Source of the DNA: Phytomonas francai
Taxonomy: Eukaryota; Euglenozoa; Kinetoplastea; Trypanosomatida; Trypanosomatidae
Length of the DNA: 64,000 bases
Reading direction: 5' to 3'
Assembly: GCA_001766655.1 (NCBI GenBank)
Contig: MJCC01000004.1
Coordinates: 881,421 to 945,420, forward strand
Shown here in pieces: positions 10,777-23,000 of this stretch; within the stretch, counting starts at the first letter, position 1; every line of letters begins with the position of its first letter. The translations under genes and the position numbers were made by a program. The notes under the pieces are model-generated. The model saw only the letters and a program-made list of their open reading frames with translations. It was not told the DNA's origin and made no database searches.

Positions 10777-12492
10777 ATGATTCAGCCTCAGCTAATTCTT
10801 CTCCGTGAGGGCACGGACACGTCTCAAGGAAAACCCCAACTCATCAGCAATATCAATGCTTGCATCAATATTGCCGACATGGTAAAGACTACACTGGGCC
10901 CATGTGGCATGGACAAGCTGATCCATAATGGTCGTGACGTCCAAATTTCGAATGATGGTGCCACCATCATGAACCTTCTCGACATTGTTCACCCAGCAGC
11001 GCGATGCCTCGTGGACATTGCCCGTGCCCAGGACCATGAAGTGGGTGATGGTACCACATCCGTTGTCATCTTGGCTGGGGAGCTTCTTAGGGAGTCAAAG
11101 CAATGTATTGAAGACGGTATTGCCCCTCAGCTTATCATCAAGGCATACCGCAATGCTTTGGCTGTCGCGCTCAAAACATTGGATCAGCTGAGCGTGCCAT
11201 TCGTAGCGAATAAAGATATACTGGACGAAAATTTAATTCACTGCGCGGAAACCGCTTTGAACTCCAAACTTATCAATACACAGCGTTGCTTTTTTGCAGA
11301 GATGGCGGTTAAGGCTGTCAAGTCATTGGATGATGACATGAACCTTGACTATATTGGCATCAAGAAGGTGACAGGTGGGAGCATAACTGACAGCATTTTA
11401 GTGGATGGTGTAGCATTCAAGAAAACCTTTTCTTACGCCGGATTCGAGCAGCAACGGAAAATGTTTGTTTCGCCAAAAGTGCTTCTTCTCAATATAGAAC
11501 TTGAGTTGAAGGCAGAAAAGGACAATGCTGAGGTGCGTGTTAAGGATCCAAAGCAATACCAATCTATAATAGATGCCGAATGGAAAATCATCTTTGATAA
11601 GCTGGATAAGTGCGTTGCAACGGGCGCCAACGTGGTGCTATCGCGTCTGCCTATTGGGGACTTGGCAACTCAGTATTTTGCGGACCGTGATATCTTCTGT
11701 GCAGGCCGTGTGTCCGGTGATGACATGAACCGCGTGATTTTCGCCATAGGGGGCGCGGTGCAGTCCACTCTCAGTAATGTTCCCGATACGGCGCTCGGTA
11801 CCTGCGCGCTCTTTGAAGAACGCCAGGTTGGCACAGAGCGGTATAATTTCTTCACAGGGTGCAAAAACTCAAAGACGGCCACCATCATTCTCCGCGGCGG
11901 CGGACAGCAGTTCATTGAAGAGGCTGACCGATCGCTGCACGACGCGATCTGTATCGTGAAGCGTGCTATTAAAACAGGGTCTGTTGTTGGCGGTGGTGGC
12001 GCGGTGGAGATGGAGCTGAGTAAGGTACTCAGAGAATACTCTCGCAGTATCCGTGGAAAGGAGCAGATGGTAATTAGCGGATTTGCGCGGGCCCTTGAAG
12101 TTATTCCGCGTCAATTGGCGGATAATGCCGGACATGATAGCACGGATATTCTTAACAAGTTGCGCCAAAAGCATTACGTCTGCAATGACAATTTGGGCCG
12201 TTGGTATGGTGTTGATATTGTCAACGGCGGCGTGTGCGACAGCCTTGCTAATTTCATCTGGGAGCCAACGCTCGTGAAGCGCAATGCCCTCCAGAGTGCG
12301 ACTGAGGCTGCGTGTCTGATTCTTTCGATTGACGAGACCGTGACCAATAATGAGTCTGAAGCAGCAAAGAAGCAGGCGGCGGGGGGTGGCATTGGTAGCC
12401 GTGGGGGCATGGCTATGAGCAAGGCAGGAATGGGTGGTATGTTTGCGGGTGCACCTGGTGTAACGCGCTACAAGGGTGCCCGTGGTAAGTAA
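10777..12492 (+). CDS. CCT7: Chaperonin CCT subunit eta
   Basis: The 571-residue group II chaperonin begins with [16 protein letters not shown], the leader typical of the eta subunit (human: ILLKEGTDSSQG). ATP-site motifs are intact: [11 protein letters not shown] (about residues 38-48), NDGATI (60-64) and GDGTTS (90-95), plus the GGGAVEMEL block near 405. The tail from about residue 540 is rich in Gly and Met, as in other CCT7 proteins. CCT folds actin, tubulin and WD40 proteins in the cytosol as a double ring of eight different subunits. The codons favour G/C in the third position more than those of neighbouring hypothetical genes, in line with high expression. Confidence 0.96.
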   Translation: MIQPQLILLREGTDTSQGKPQLISNINACINIADMVKTTLGPCGMDKLIHNGRDVQISNDGATIMNLLDIVHPAARCLVDIARAQDHEVGDGTTSVVILAGELLRESKQCIEDGIAPQLIIKAYRNALAVALKTLDQLSVPFVANKDILDENLIHCAETALNSKLINTQRCFFAEMAVKAVKSLDDDMNLDYIGIKKVTGGSITDSILVDGVAFKKTFSYAGFEQQRKMFVSPKVLLLNIELELKAEKDNAEVRVKDPKQYQSIIDAEWKIIFDKLDKCVATGANVVLSRLPIGDLATQYFADRDIFCAGRVSGDDMNRVIFAIGGAVQSTLSNVPDTALGTCALFEERQVGTERYNFFTGCKNSKTATIILRGGGQQFIEEADRSLHDAICIVKRAIKTGSVVGGGGAVEMELSKVLREYSRSIRGKEQMVISGFARALEVIPRQLADNAGHDSTDILNKLRQKHYVCNDNLGRWYGVDIVNGGVCDSLANFIWEPTLVKRNALQSATEAACLILSIDETVTNNESEAAKKQAAGGGIGSRGGMAMSKAGMGGMFAGAPGVTRYKGARGK

Positions 12493-13124
12493 ATACAACC
12501 TCAAGGGAAGAGATAAAATCAAGGAATCTAATTCGCAGAAAGGAAAAGTTGGAAGTAGTATTCGAGGAAACGGGGTCTCATCTAATATCTCTCGTCACCT
12601 TTTATACTTCTGTCAGACCTCTTAAAAAAAGAAAAGCATTTATTTATTTATTTGGGTTTTGGCTGTCGGTGTGCGTGTGTGTGTGTGAGTGTGTGAACAA
12701 TAATTTTTTATCGTCATTTTTACATGATCGAGTGCAAGTAAAACTGATAACTTTAAAATCTTAAAAGGAATTTTCTCTCCAAATTGTAGTTCTCGACTTT
12801 TTCTCTTTTTTGAACGACGAAGAAGGTGATAGCGTATCCATCAAAGTAACTATGGCAGTGCTGACCTATCCCAAGAGAAAAGAACTTTATGAAACACTAT
12901 TTACTAACGATAATCGGTAGAATTTAATGTGGTAAAAAAAAAGAGCATAATTGCAGCTGGTTGATAATCAGACTTCTGTGTTTGTTTAACTAGGATTTCA
13001 ATGTTTCAAGTATTCTTGTACGTTTGCTTTTCAACATTTTTTTAAAAAATCCTACGGCAATTTTAAAAGCAATCAATGAGATTAGACTATTTTCCCGTTG
13101 TTGTTGTTTTTGCCGTAAGCATTG
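12493..13124. other. Spacer containing a truncated gene start
   Basis: A 632 bp spacer between CCT7 and uS17m. It has a TG repeat near 12672-12690, a pyrimidine tract near 12798-12812 and a short reading frame described separately (12852-12920). A second pyrimidine-rich tract lies just upstream of uS17m (13091-13111). Confidence 0.6.
12852..12920 (+). pseudogene. 22-codon truncated gene start, possibly an RPS10 (eS10) remnant
   Basis: The frame ATG GCA GTG to CGG TAG encodes 22 residues with the core YPKRKELYETLF, and is open upstream back to about 12765. By eye the core resembles the N-terminus of eukaryotic ribosomal protein S10 (PKKNR..IYE.LF). Just after the stop, in another frame, GAATTTAATGTGGTAAAAA could encode EFNVVKKK, near the following EGVMVAKKD-like block of S10. 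A pyrimidine tract (12798-12812) and several AG dinucleotides upstream look like an ordinary trans-splicing site. The reading is a broken 5' gene fragment; a chance frame is the main alternative. Confidence 0.3.
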
Positions 13125-14057
13125 ATGATTCGCAGGACTATAGGCTGTTTACCATGGTGGAACTTCCAGACTGAGCACCGACAGCGCTGCGTTCTTATGT
13201 ACGGTGGCGCTCGTGTCAAGAATACACATAATGCTAATCATCGAGTATTTATTAAAAAATACCGTCGAAATGCATTTCCAAACCGTACTAGACATCACTG
13301 GGCAGTCAGTATGACAGGTATTGCAGGGCAACGACCACGCCGAATGCCATGGCCGTATGATATCACGTCAATGATCTTTAACCAGCCTCGTCAAGGGTCT
13401 GATAAAATTGGTTATGTAGTAGGCACAAGTATGCTCAAGACAGCGGTCGTGGCTAGTAATCATATGGTGTATTACCCCAAGTTTAATCAGAGGGTCGCAC
13501 GTACAAGTCGATTCTTCGCCCATGATGAAGACTTGGCTTGTGTAGAAGGCGACCTTGTACACATTAAACAATGCCGGAAAATATCAAAGTACAAGCACTA
13601 CTACGTCTTTAGCATTCTTGAACCAAATATTGAGGGACGTGAGCGACTGAAGCTTGGCCTAAAAGCAGTTCCACCACCTTTATTTGGCTACCCCGTTTCG
13701 CGTCGCATTGTCAAGCTAAACCTGACCAACGTGGATGGCACAAAGGAGAAGTTAGCAGCAGCGATACAGGAACACGTGCAGGATGCCTATCGATATGCGG
13801 GTAACACCCCCAACGAACCACGTGCTAAACTCTCGGATACGGTTTCATTTGATGATGCCAACAAAATGGTTGCGCCAAATGCTTCTGAGTCGCCCGAACT
13901 TCCTTTCTCGGAAGAGACAAACGCACTGGAGGGAGCTCTTTCCGAGGAATTTAACGAGATGGATCAAGACCATCGCCAAAAGAAAGGCGAGGATTTTTGG
14001 ATGAACTTGGAACCCAAGGATAAGTACGATTACAAGAATCTAAAGAAGTCTCCATAA
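13125..14057 (+). CDS. Mitochondrial ribosomal protein uS17m
   Basis: The 310-residue protein contains an S17 domain at about residues 95-170. The block VVGTSMLKTAVVASNHMVYYPKFNQRVARTSRFFAHDEDLACVEGDLVHIKQCRKISKYKHYYV (given here only to locate it) has the S17 core motifs TAVV, FAHDED and GDLV. Confidence 0.8.
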   Translation: MIRRTIGCLPWWNFQTEHRQRCVLMYGGARVKNTHNANHRVFIKKYRRNAFPNRTRHHWAVSMTGIAGQRPRRMPWPYDITSMIFNQPRQGSDKIGYVVGTSMLKTAVVASNHMVYYPKFNQRVARTSRFFAHDEDLACVEGDLVHIKQCRKISKYKHYYVFSILEPNIEGRERLKLGLKAVPPPLFGYPVSRRIVKLNLTNVDGTKEKLAAAIQEHVQDAYRYAGNTPNEPRAKLSDTVSFDDANKMVAPNASESPELPFSEETNALEGALSEEFNEMDQDHRQKKGEDFWMNLEPKDKYDYKNLKKSP

Positions 14058-17000
14058 ATATGAGGAATTGCACGAGGTCACTTTCTCTTGCATAGTGTTT
14101 CAAGTTTCTTTGATCCTGATTTTTGAGGCAACAATGCAGAACCTGTTGGCGAAGTATATTTTCTACACCTAGTATTATAGTTATCACTGAATTAGCGAGG
14201 TTTTGCGCTCAGTGCCCTCATTTATTTTTGTGTTGTTGATGGTACTATAAGATAATATTTCACTTCTACTTTTACATTCCTCCTTGCTGAAGGATAAGGG
14301 AAAATAAGCTTGTTTGCTAACCGTTTCTTTTTAAATATCAATTATTTCTTCTTCTTTTTTTTTTGATAGGAAAAAAATCAAACTATTGTTATCATTCTGC
14401 AATTGCTAGTAGTAAATCAAAGAGTAATATCGCTATTTTTTTTACAGTTTCGTACTTGAGAATGCCAGGCTTTTCTTTCGAAAACACTGAGAGAAATCTG
14501 AAGCTCGAGAAACAGGGTTATAAGCCACCACGTGTATTGAAGACAGGTACCACTATTGTTGGCGTAGTCTTTAAGGACGGCGTTGTTTTAGGTGCTGATA
14601 CTCGAGCCACAGAAGGGAACATTGTCGCTGATAAGCGTTGCCGTAAGATACACTACATGGCACCTAATATCATGTGCTGCGGTGCTGGTACTGCTGCAGA
14701 TACAGAGTCAGTTACCAATATGGTTTCCTCGCAGCTATGTCTACACAGACTAGAATCTGGAAAGCAAAGCCGCGTTTTCGAGGCGCTAACTCTTCTTAAG
14801 CGTCATTTGTACCAGTATCAAGGGTATATCAGCGCAGCACTCGTTCTTGGTGGGGTGGATGTGGAAGGCCCTTTCCTAGCAACGATCGCACCGCATGGAA
14901 GCACAGACCGCCTTCCCTTTGTGAGCATGGGCAGTGGCAGCATTGCTGCTATGGGGGCGCTTGAATCTGGATTTAAAGATGGCATGACATGTGATGAGGC
15001 GAAGGCGCTTGTGGCGTCTGCCATTCGCAAAGGTATCTTCAATGACCCCTATAGTGGGACACAGGTGGACATCTGCGTGATTACTAAATATAAGACAGAT
15101 ATGATTATTGGGTTTGATCAACCAAACCAACGTATGTACCCCAAACAAGAATTTGCTTTCCCACCGGGAACCACCCCCATTTCGATGGAAGAAGTTCGAA
15201 ATTTGGTGGACATTGTAAATATAGAGTAAAGCCATACTTTTCATCTTTTTATCTGTATCTCATGTTTCCCGAACCAAAGGGTTAAAGTGTTCTGGGAAAT
15301 GAAAGCAGCGAAGTTGTGAACGAAAAGAATACATTGGATACTAACATTTAATTGTATTTATGTTGGTTGTAATTAATCATACGTCTCCTGTATTGTGGTG
15401 GCTTTGCAGTATGTAGGTGATCGGAATAAATATCACAGAGAAACTAGGAAAGGCTGCCATAGTTGTCATCTGTTCCATAGGAATAGCTTTTGAGGAAAAT
15501 GGAAGATTCCTTTTTTAATTTTATTATTAGTACTATCATGCATAACACTAGAATGCTCTTGATGGAATAATTAAGTTAGGCTTTTGTACCTTATTTATGT
15601 ATTCCTCCATTTTTGTAGTTTCAAAAATTTAGGATAGTGATGAGTGTTCGTCTCTCACGGTGTGATCCCAGATTACTTGACTTCGTTACGTGGGCTATTG
15701 TAAAAGGTTGTCGCTTATTTCAACGGATTCATGTCACACCTAATGGCCTTTTAGCGACAGAAAGAATTCCCGAGTATGATTTTGTTGCCATAGTGCCTGT
15801 AGGTGCTACATTGAGTATCCTCGACGTAGCCGATGATGTCACCTTTCCACTTAAGGTTTCTCCCTCAAATCAGGGTAACGCGATGTCCTTTTTCCCGAAC
15901 CTCAGATATGGGGACTTTTCTTTCATTGCATTTTTGGCCAAGGCCCTCCTGATGGGGAATCCGCGTGGTATTAAAATGTACTTGGACATTCTTCCATGGG
16001 ATGAGAAAGTGTCTATTCATACGGCTCTTAGTGCTGCACAGACCACAGAGGGCTACCAGGAATCTACTCACGCCCTGCTGACGCAATGCAAAGCGTGTAG
16101 AAGTGATTTTGATGCAGCTTTTAGACATGCTTACTGTCTGTTTCGTAGGCACGCGATCCCTTTTTGGGCTTCACATGAGACGTGGGGAACAGGTCATCCG
16201 TACTTTCAGAATTTGGACTTTGCACAAACAAAAATAGGGAACATCATGGGAATGGTCCCTGTCTTGGACTTGGCTTTGCACTCACCTACACCAAACGCCT
16301 CGATTGGTTATCCGGATCAGGAAATGCTCTTGTGGATATCGCAGCATAAAAAAATGACAGATTCTAGAGAGAACTATTTCATTATGCAAGCATTGCGAGA
16401 TATAGAAAAGGGTGAAATGGTAACAACTAACAAAAATATATACTTCAACTTTGACGATGATGCCTTCAAGGATTGGTTTGGTTTTTCAAATGAATCGCAA
16501 GTTCCTATGAAATCGAATCAAACTCACCCAAGGACAAGTGCTGATAGTGTGGAAGCCGACGCATTCGAAAACATCGAGTCTTGGTGAATTCCGAACATGG
16601 ATGTGGGCATATATCTTCAATCATGAACAAATTCATAGTTGCAAATACCATTTACGTTATTAACAAGAGCAAAACGACAGAAAAGCTTCTGTGGACGTCT
16701 TTTTATTTGTGCCCCGCATTGTTACGGACTCATTTTTTTAAATTAAATTTGTATTTTTTTATAAATTAATACATCTCTTTCACGGTATTTTTATTTCTAA
16801 GAAAGTGTGGACATTGCGTGCTGGGACTCATCTTAGTTACATGTCTAACGTTGAAGATCTAGAAAATAAGGTTGAGGGATTGAGGGATAGAAAGGATGCC
16901 CTGAATTTCATGACCGGAAAACAAGAAAATGAGATAATGCACTTAGATCGTCTTCCTAGTCATGAAGATGAAGTGTGTCGACTACCGATTCTTCAGAAGA

Positions 17001-20000
17001 AGTTCGATGAGCTACAAAATTACTGTACACAGCTTGAAGGTGAACTTGACGAAGCGCGCCGACAAACAATTGTATTCCAACAGGAGACTTTTACCTTGCA
17101 CGGTTTGGTAAAATTTGTTCAAGATCCAGAGTTGATGAATGCTACGCAGGTGAGGGAGCGGTGTTTAATGCTGGAAAACGAGTTAAAATCTCTCTATCGT
17201 CAACTAAATGACGCGTGGGCTCTATGTGAGGCGTATCAGCACCGCTGTAGCAAGGCTTGTGAAGTGGCGGAACGGATACAGAAGGAACTGCACCAAACAC
17301 AAGAGGAAAAACATGCTTTAGAGGAGTATATCACCCTGCAGTTAAAGCATTTAGATGCCTTGGAGAAAGAGAACAAATTATCCCTAAGTGGAAAATATAA
17401 AAATGAACTACGTATGCTTGGTAATGGGTCCGGGCCTGATGTGAAAACGACTGGAAGCAAGATTCAGCTGTTTCCTGTTTGCAGAGAAATTGAACTTGAC
17501 ATTTCTTTCAGCAGTCAAACAGATGGTGTTCGACGCGAAACGTGTGACGAAACTACCATACCCATATCAAGTGTCGACAGTAGTTGCGTCGTTCCAGATG
17601 TCCAAGAAGTCAATCAATTTCAAGAGACACCTACTAGTGACTATGAGAATAGATTAGCCTCCGAAGGCAACATAGACCTCTCCCAAAAAGGCCAAATGCT
17701 TAGTAAAGTAAGTTCCTCTAGGCCCAAGAATCGCAACAGCTCTCTAAACAATATTGCTAACAGTTTGGATGAGGATACGCGCAAGTGGAGGAGGGCATTA
17801 AGCATTTTCAAGGGGGAAAATCGTATACTGGTTAGTCGTGTGTCTGAATTAGTGGAAAAGAACAAAGCATACATCAGGGACATTGCTTCTTTGGAAAAGA
17901 AAGTATCCAAATTGAATTACAAGCTACGCACTGCTAGATCAATCGAGAATGATGTCTCTTCCTTTTTAGCATAGGACGTCGTATACCTGTTATTCAAAAA
18001 AAAATGTCCATTAGGAATGCGGATACCAACCATAAAGGTTATTGTAAAGCATTATTTTTTCCCCTTTTCTTCCTTTTTCGTCACCTGCAAACATTACACT
18101 GTGCATAAAACTGACTCATTTTGTACAGTACACAATTGCTGAATATTACCCTATTCACAAGGAAAATACCCCCCCCCCCCATGGTTAATAGTTTGCTTGC
18201 TATATATGGACTCATGTTTCGCTCTGTTTTGTGATCAGATTATCATCCTTCTTTTTCTTTCGATGAGGATTATGGAATTTTAAGAAGGTGTTTTTTTTCC
18301 CCCTTAGCAGTAAATTGTGACTACTTTCTATAACGACCAAGCAGCCATGTCACAGCTTTGGGTTAAAAAGGCCAAGGCTGAGGTCTCCCGCCACTCGCGC
18401 ATGTTGGAAACGATCAATCGTGTCTTCCCGATGCCGTTCGAGGAGCGCCGCGGACGTGTTGGAACGGTGACCTATGGTACGTATCGTTGGCTTCGATATT
18501 TTCCTTTTCTCTTAATTCCTTTCATTCTTGGCGGAGCTATTCTGGAGACACGGGATAACCCTAAGGAGCATGTGTTCACAGCGCTGCATCTCTGGCTGGC
18601 TGATCACGGTGTGTTTCGTCACGATACCGTCAAAGCCTTGAATCCGGCTTATGAAGACGAGCGGCGTGAGATAGAATGGAAGACGAATGATCGAAAGTGG
18701 CGGTTTACTGGAACTGATACTCCATCCGAGAGGGAGATACGCGAGTTTGCTGCAATCAACATGGAACGGCAGCGCCGCAGCCATCTATAGTCGAAGCTTT
18801 ATGCTAACGTTAAGAGAAAGTTTGCTCAAAGAAGTGAGATTTTACCCTTTTTGATTGCCTTGAAAAGACGGTTCTCAGTCCTTTAAAGTTCTGTGTAACA
18901 GATCGTTGGTGCTATTGTCTGCATTTTTTTCATCGTAGAAATTATTTCTTCGTTCCTTTTTGCTTATGACTCCAGCCTTTGACATATAAAGGCAATTATT
19001 GCTACGCAAATAGCCTAAACTAATTTTTTAGCTCTTTGAATGAATGAATCATAATTTTATAATGATCGCCTTTTTTCTAAACTTTTCCCCATTATTATTT
19101 ATTAATTTGGTGGTAATAGCTTTAAAAGTCCAATGGCTAAAGAAAAGGCGAACGTTAAAGGGTGCCGCTTCCGTGTTTCCCTTGCACTGCCAGTAGGGGC
19201 TGTTGTCAACTGCGCTGACAACACTGGAGCCAAGAACCTTTATCTGATTTCCGTGAAGGGGTACCATGGACGCTTGAACCGTCTACCGTCCGCGGCTCTC
19301 GGGGACATCGTGATGTGCTCAGTCAAGAAAGGTAAGCCGGAGCTCCGCAAGAAGGTGCTGAACGCCGTCATCATCCGTCAACGCAAGAGCTGGCGCCGCA
19401 AGGATGGTACAGTGATCCACTTCGAGGATAATGCAGGTGTAATCGTGAACCCCAAGGGCGAAATGAAGGGATCTGGTATTGCTGGCCCTGTCGCCAAGGA
19501 ATCTGCTGACCTGTGGCCCAAGATCTCAACGCATGCCCCTGCTATCATTTNNNNNNNNNNAATGGCTAAAGAAAAGGCGAACGTTAAAGGGTGCCGCTTC
19601 CGTGTTTCCCTTGCACTGCCAGTAGGGGCTGTTGTCAACTGCGCTGACAACACTGGAGCCAAGAACCTTTATCTGATTTCCGTGAAGGGGTACCATGGAC
19701 GCTTGAACCGTCTACCGTCCGCGGCTCTCGGGGACATCGTGATGTGCTCAGTCAAGAAAGGTAAGCCGGAGCTCCGCAAGAAGGTGCTGAACGCCGTCAT
19801 CATCCGTCAACGCAAGAGCTGGCGCCGCAAGGATGGTACAGTGATCCACTTCGAGGATAATGCAGGTGTAATCGTGAACCCCAAGGGCGAAATGAAGGGA
19901 TCTGGTATTGCTGGCCCTGTCGCCAAGGAATCTGCTGACCTGTGGCCCAAGATCTCAACGCATGCCCCTGCTATCATTTAAGCTGGATATTAGCGAAATG

Positions 20001-23000
20001 GCATACAACACCCGCTATTCGTGCAGTCACAAAATTATACTGTTTTTCACTACTTTCTAAAAAAAAAAAGATTATAAAGAGGAATGTCTTGAATTAGACA
20101 ATAAATTGTACTATTTCAAAAAAATCATTCCGAAATATTTTTACCATCTATTTTCCCTTGTCCCCTTTTACCCTGAATAATTTATTCCTAACCACTAATA
20201 GTACTTTGCCCGTATAACATGCCGACCCGTTTCAGGAAGACCCGTCACCAGCGTGGCTCAACGTTTTGCGGCTACGGTCGTGTTGGCAAGCACCGCAAGC
20301 ACGAGTCAGGTCGCGGTAATGCCGGCGGTATGCACCACCACCGCATCAACTTCGACAAGTACCACCCCGGTTACTTCGGTAAGTTGGGGATGCAGCACTA
20401 CCACCTCAAGAAGAATGCGCTGTGGAAGCCAACCATCAACCTGAACAACCTGACGCGCCTGATCTCTGCCAAAGCCGCCGCTGAGGCGAAGGATGGTGCC
20501 GCTCTCCCGGTCATCGACCTGCAGTCGAACGGTTATGCAAAACTGTTAGGCAACGGCCGCATTCAGGTTCCGTGCATCGTAAAGGCGCGCTATGTGAGCA
20601 AGCTGGCTGACAAGAAGATTCGGAAGGCCGGCGGTGCGGTCGTACTTCAGGCTTAAGGTTGAGGAGCACTTTGTAAATATTATTTTATTTTTACCCTAAT
20701 TTCCAAGTTATTCAAATTATGATATTCTCAACGTAGGGGTTTTCTATATTTGCTTGTTACTAACGGTGTGTAAAGACTTTCTTACTCCTAACAGCATTTT
20801 TTCCCCTTTGAAATCATGTTGGCACAGTCCTTCCTCTTGTTATTTTAAGGTAGATTATAGGTTTAGCCTTTTACATTCTATTCAAATAAAAAACGGGGAA
20901 ATTAAATAGGGACTTGAAGTCTCTCAAAACGGCGAAAGATGAATGATCACGATGCGTGGGTAGTCATATCCAACTTATTCGAACGTTTCAACGATGACGC
21001 TGGTGTTTCATCCGTATGGCATGCTTCAAATGAAGATTGGGAGCTCTGGAAGAGTTCTTTATCCACGCTTTCGATGCCCCCCACTAACGGCATGCTGGCC
21101 CAGGCATTAGTAGAGAAGGCTTTTACAAGCTTGCAAATTGATCTTGAAAGCTTTCAGTCGAGTCTAGTTAGCCCGAACGCAACACCAAGTTTGATCAACA
21201 CTGCGCTCCAGCGTTTATATATTGCTTTTCAATGTGTTCAGATGAGGTTACGAGAGTGTTGCGAGAGGCTAGGGGTCCTTGATGTATCCTGCGAGCTGGC
21301 CGCAGCTGTATGGTGCTTTATTTTGCAGCGGGACCTTCTTACCGGGGATGAACCTTTAGGAAAGCGTGAGTTCATGGAGTTTCTCTCACAGCATGCAAGA
21401 GCCTTCTTGTCAAGAGACTTGGTGCAAGGCACTATAAAAGTGGGGATTCCGGAGAACAGGAACGAGGATACTGAATCGGATAATCTTCAGCTCTCTGGAA
21501 GTTTGGCGAAGCTGATATCAGATTCCCCACGTGATACAGTGTTTGAATGTTTGCACGGTTTAATGCTTAGCAGCTCACGAGAAATCAAGACACTCTGGCG
21601 GTCGACCCTTGACACCTGCGTACAAGAACGAATTAATTCTCTTCAGGATGTTTATAACAAACATTTCATCAAGAAGTGTACTGTGTGGGAGGAAGAAGTG
21701 GTTGAGCCTTTCATTGCCATGGCCTTGCCGCCAGTGTGTGATAGCCATGACCCTCATACATTCTTATCTCCTTCTTATGACAAGAGTCTCCTGCGATCGA
21801 GTCTCTTGGTAGAGTCTAATAATACCACTTTAAGCGTTGAAAAGAAACGCTGGTGTGAAGATTTTAGGAAAAAAAATTTCATCCTGTACGCACGGAATCG
21901 TATCCGCAACTTCTGGGATATCATGGTGGAATACCCTGACTCCATACCAACTTTGCAAGACATTCGATATTGCCTACACACATCTCAGGATGAGAACTTG
22001 AAAGATGAGCTTTTGCAATATGTGCGGAGTCTTTTAGCTTCGCGCTTGCATCGCGCTGGTATCAGCACTGAGGATATTTTAGAAGTTTTGTCGAAGACCA
22101 TTAGCTCTTTATGTGTTCTGCTGACGCGCAGCGAACAGGGTGCTCTCCTCTTCGCGGTAGTTTCAGACACACTTGAGCACCTTCGAAGACGCAAGGATTG
22201 CATTCCAGAGATAATAAAACTAATAACACAACCCAACGGCAATGCTGCGGGGTCTATCGGTGATGTGAAATCAACTTTCTACCAAGAGGAAGATCATGCC
22301 GAATCTAATTTACGGAATATGGACGATGATGATGCATATTATCATGATGACGCTAACAACCAACACGATGACACGCCAAAAGCTTTTGATACCCTGCGGG
22401 TCCTCCTCGCAACGGTTTCCGTCAAGTCCCTCACACATGAATACGAAAAGGCATTGGCACAAGGACTTTTAGCACGCCTAATTCACACGTTCGATACAAC
22501 CTCCGAAGAGGAAATGCTCGAGCGCCTGAAGTGTGTGTTGGGACAAGATGCGCTGCCGAACTGTGCAGTGATGTTGTGGGACATTCAGATGTCGAAGCGC
22601 ACGACCCAACAAATCCAAAGGAAAAGACTCAACGAAGAGCCCTCACATCCGGGCCTGTGCTCGAACACTGTTACAGAGCAAAACGACTCCAAGCAAACCA
22701 CCTTGCCACCGGAAGCGGTTAGTGTTGATGTGCTTTCACTGACTGCTTGGCCATCGCTTTCCCATTGTCCTTCTTTTGGTGTATCTGCTGCAGTCCCGGA
22801 TCAGTACGTGCTACATCCTGCTTTGCAGAGTGAGCTTGACTGTATCGCGTCCAACTTCAAGTCCGTCAAGCTTGATCAGCGGCTAAACTGGATCCTTTCT
22901 CAAGGTCGTGTGGTGCTGGAGGTGGTTCTGTTGGATCCGTTACAAGCTGACAATCCGAGGACGGTCTCGCACGTCCTGCCGCTGTTCGTCGCATCGGTGG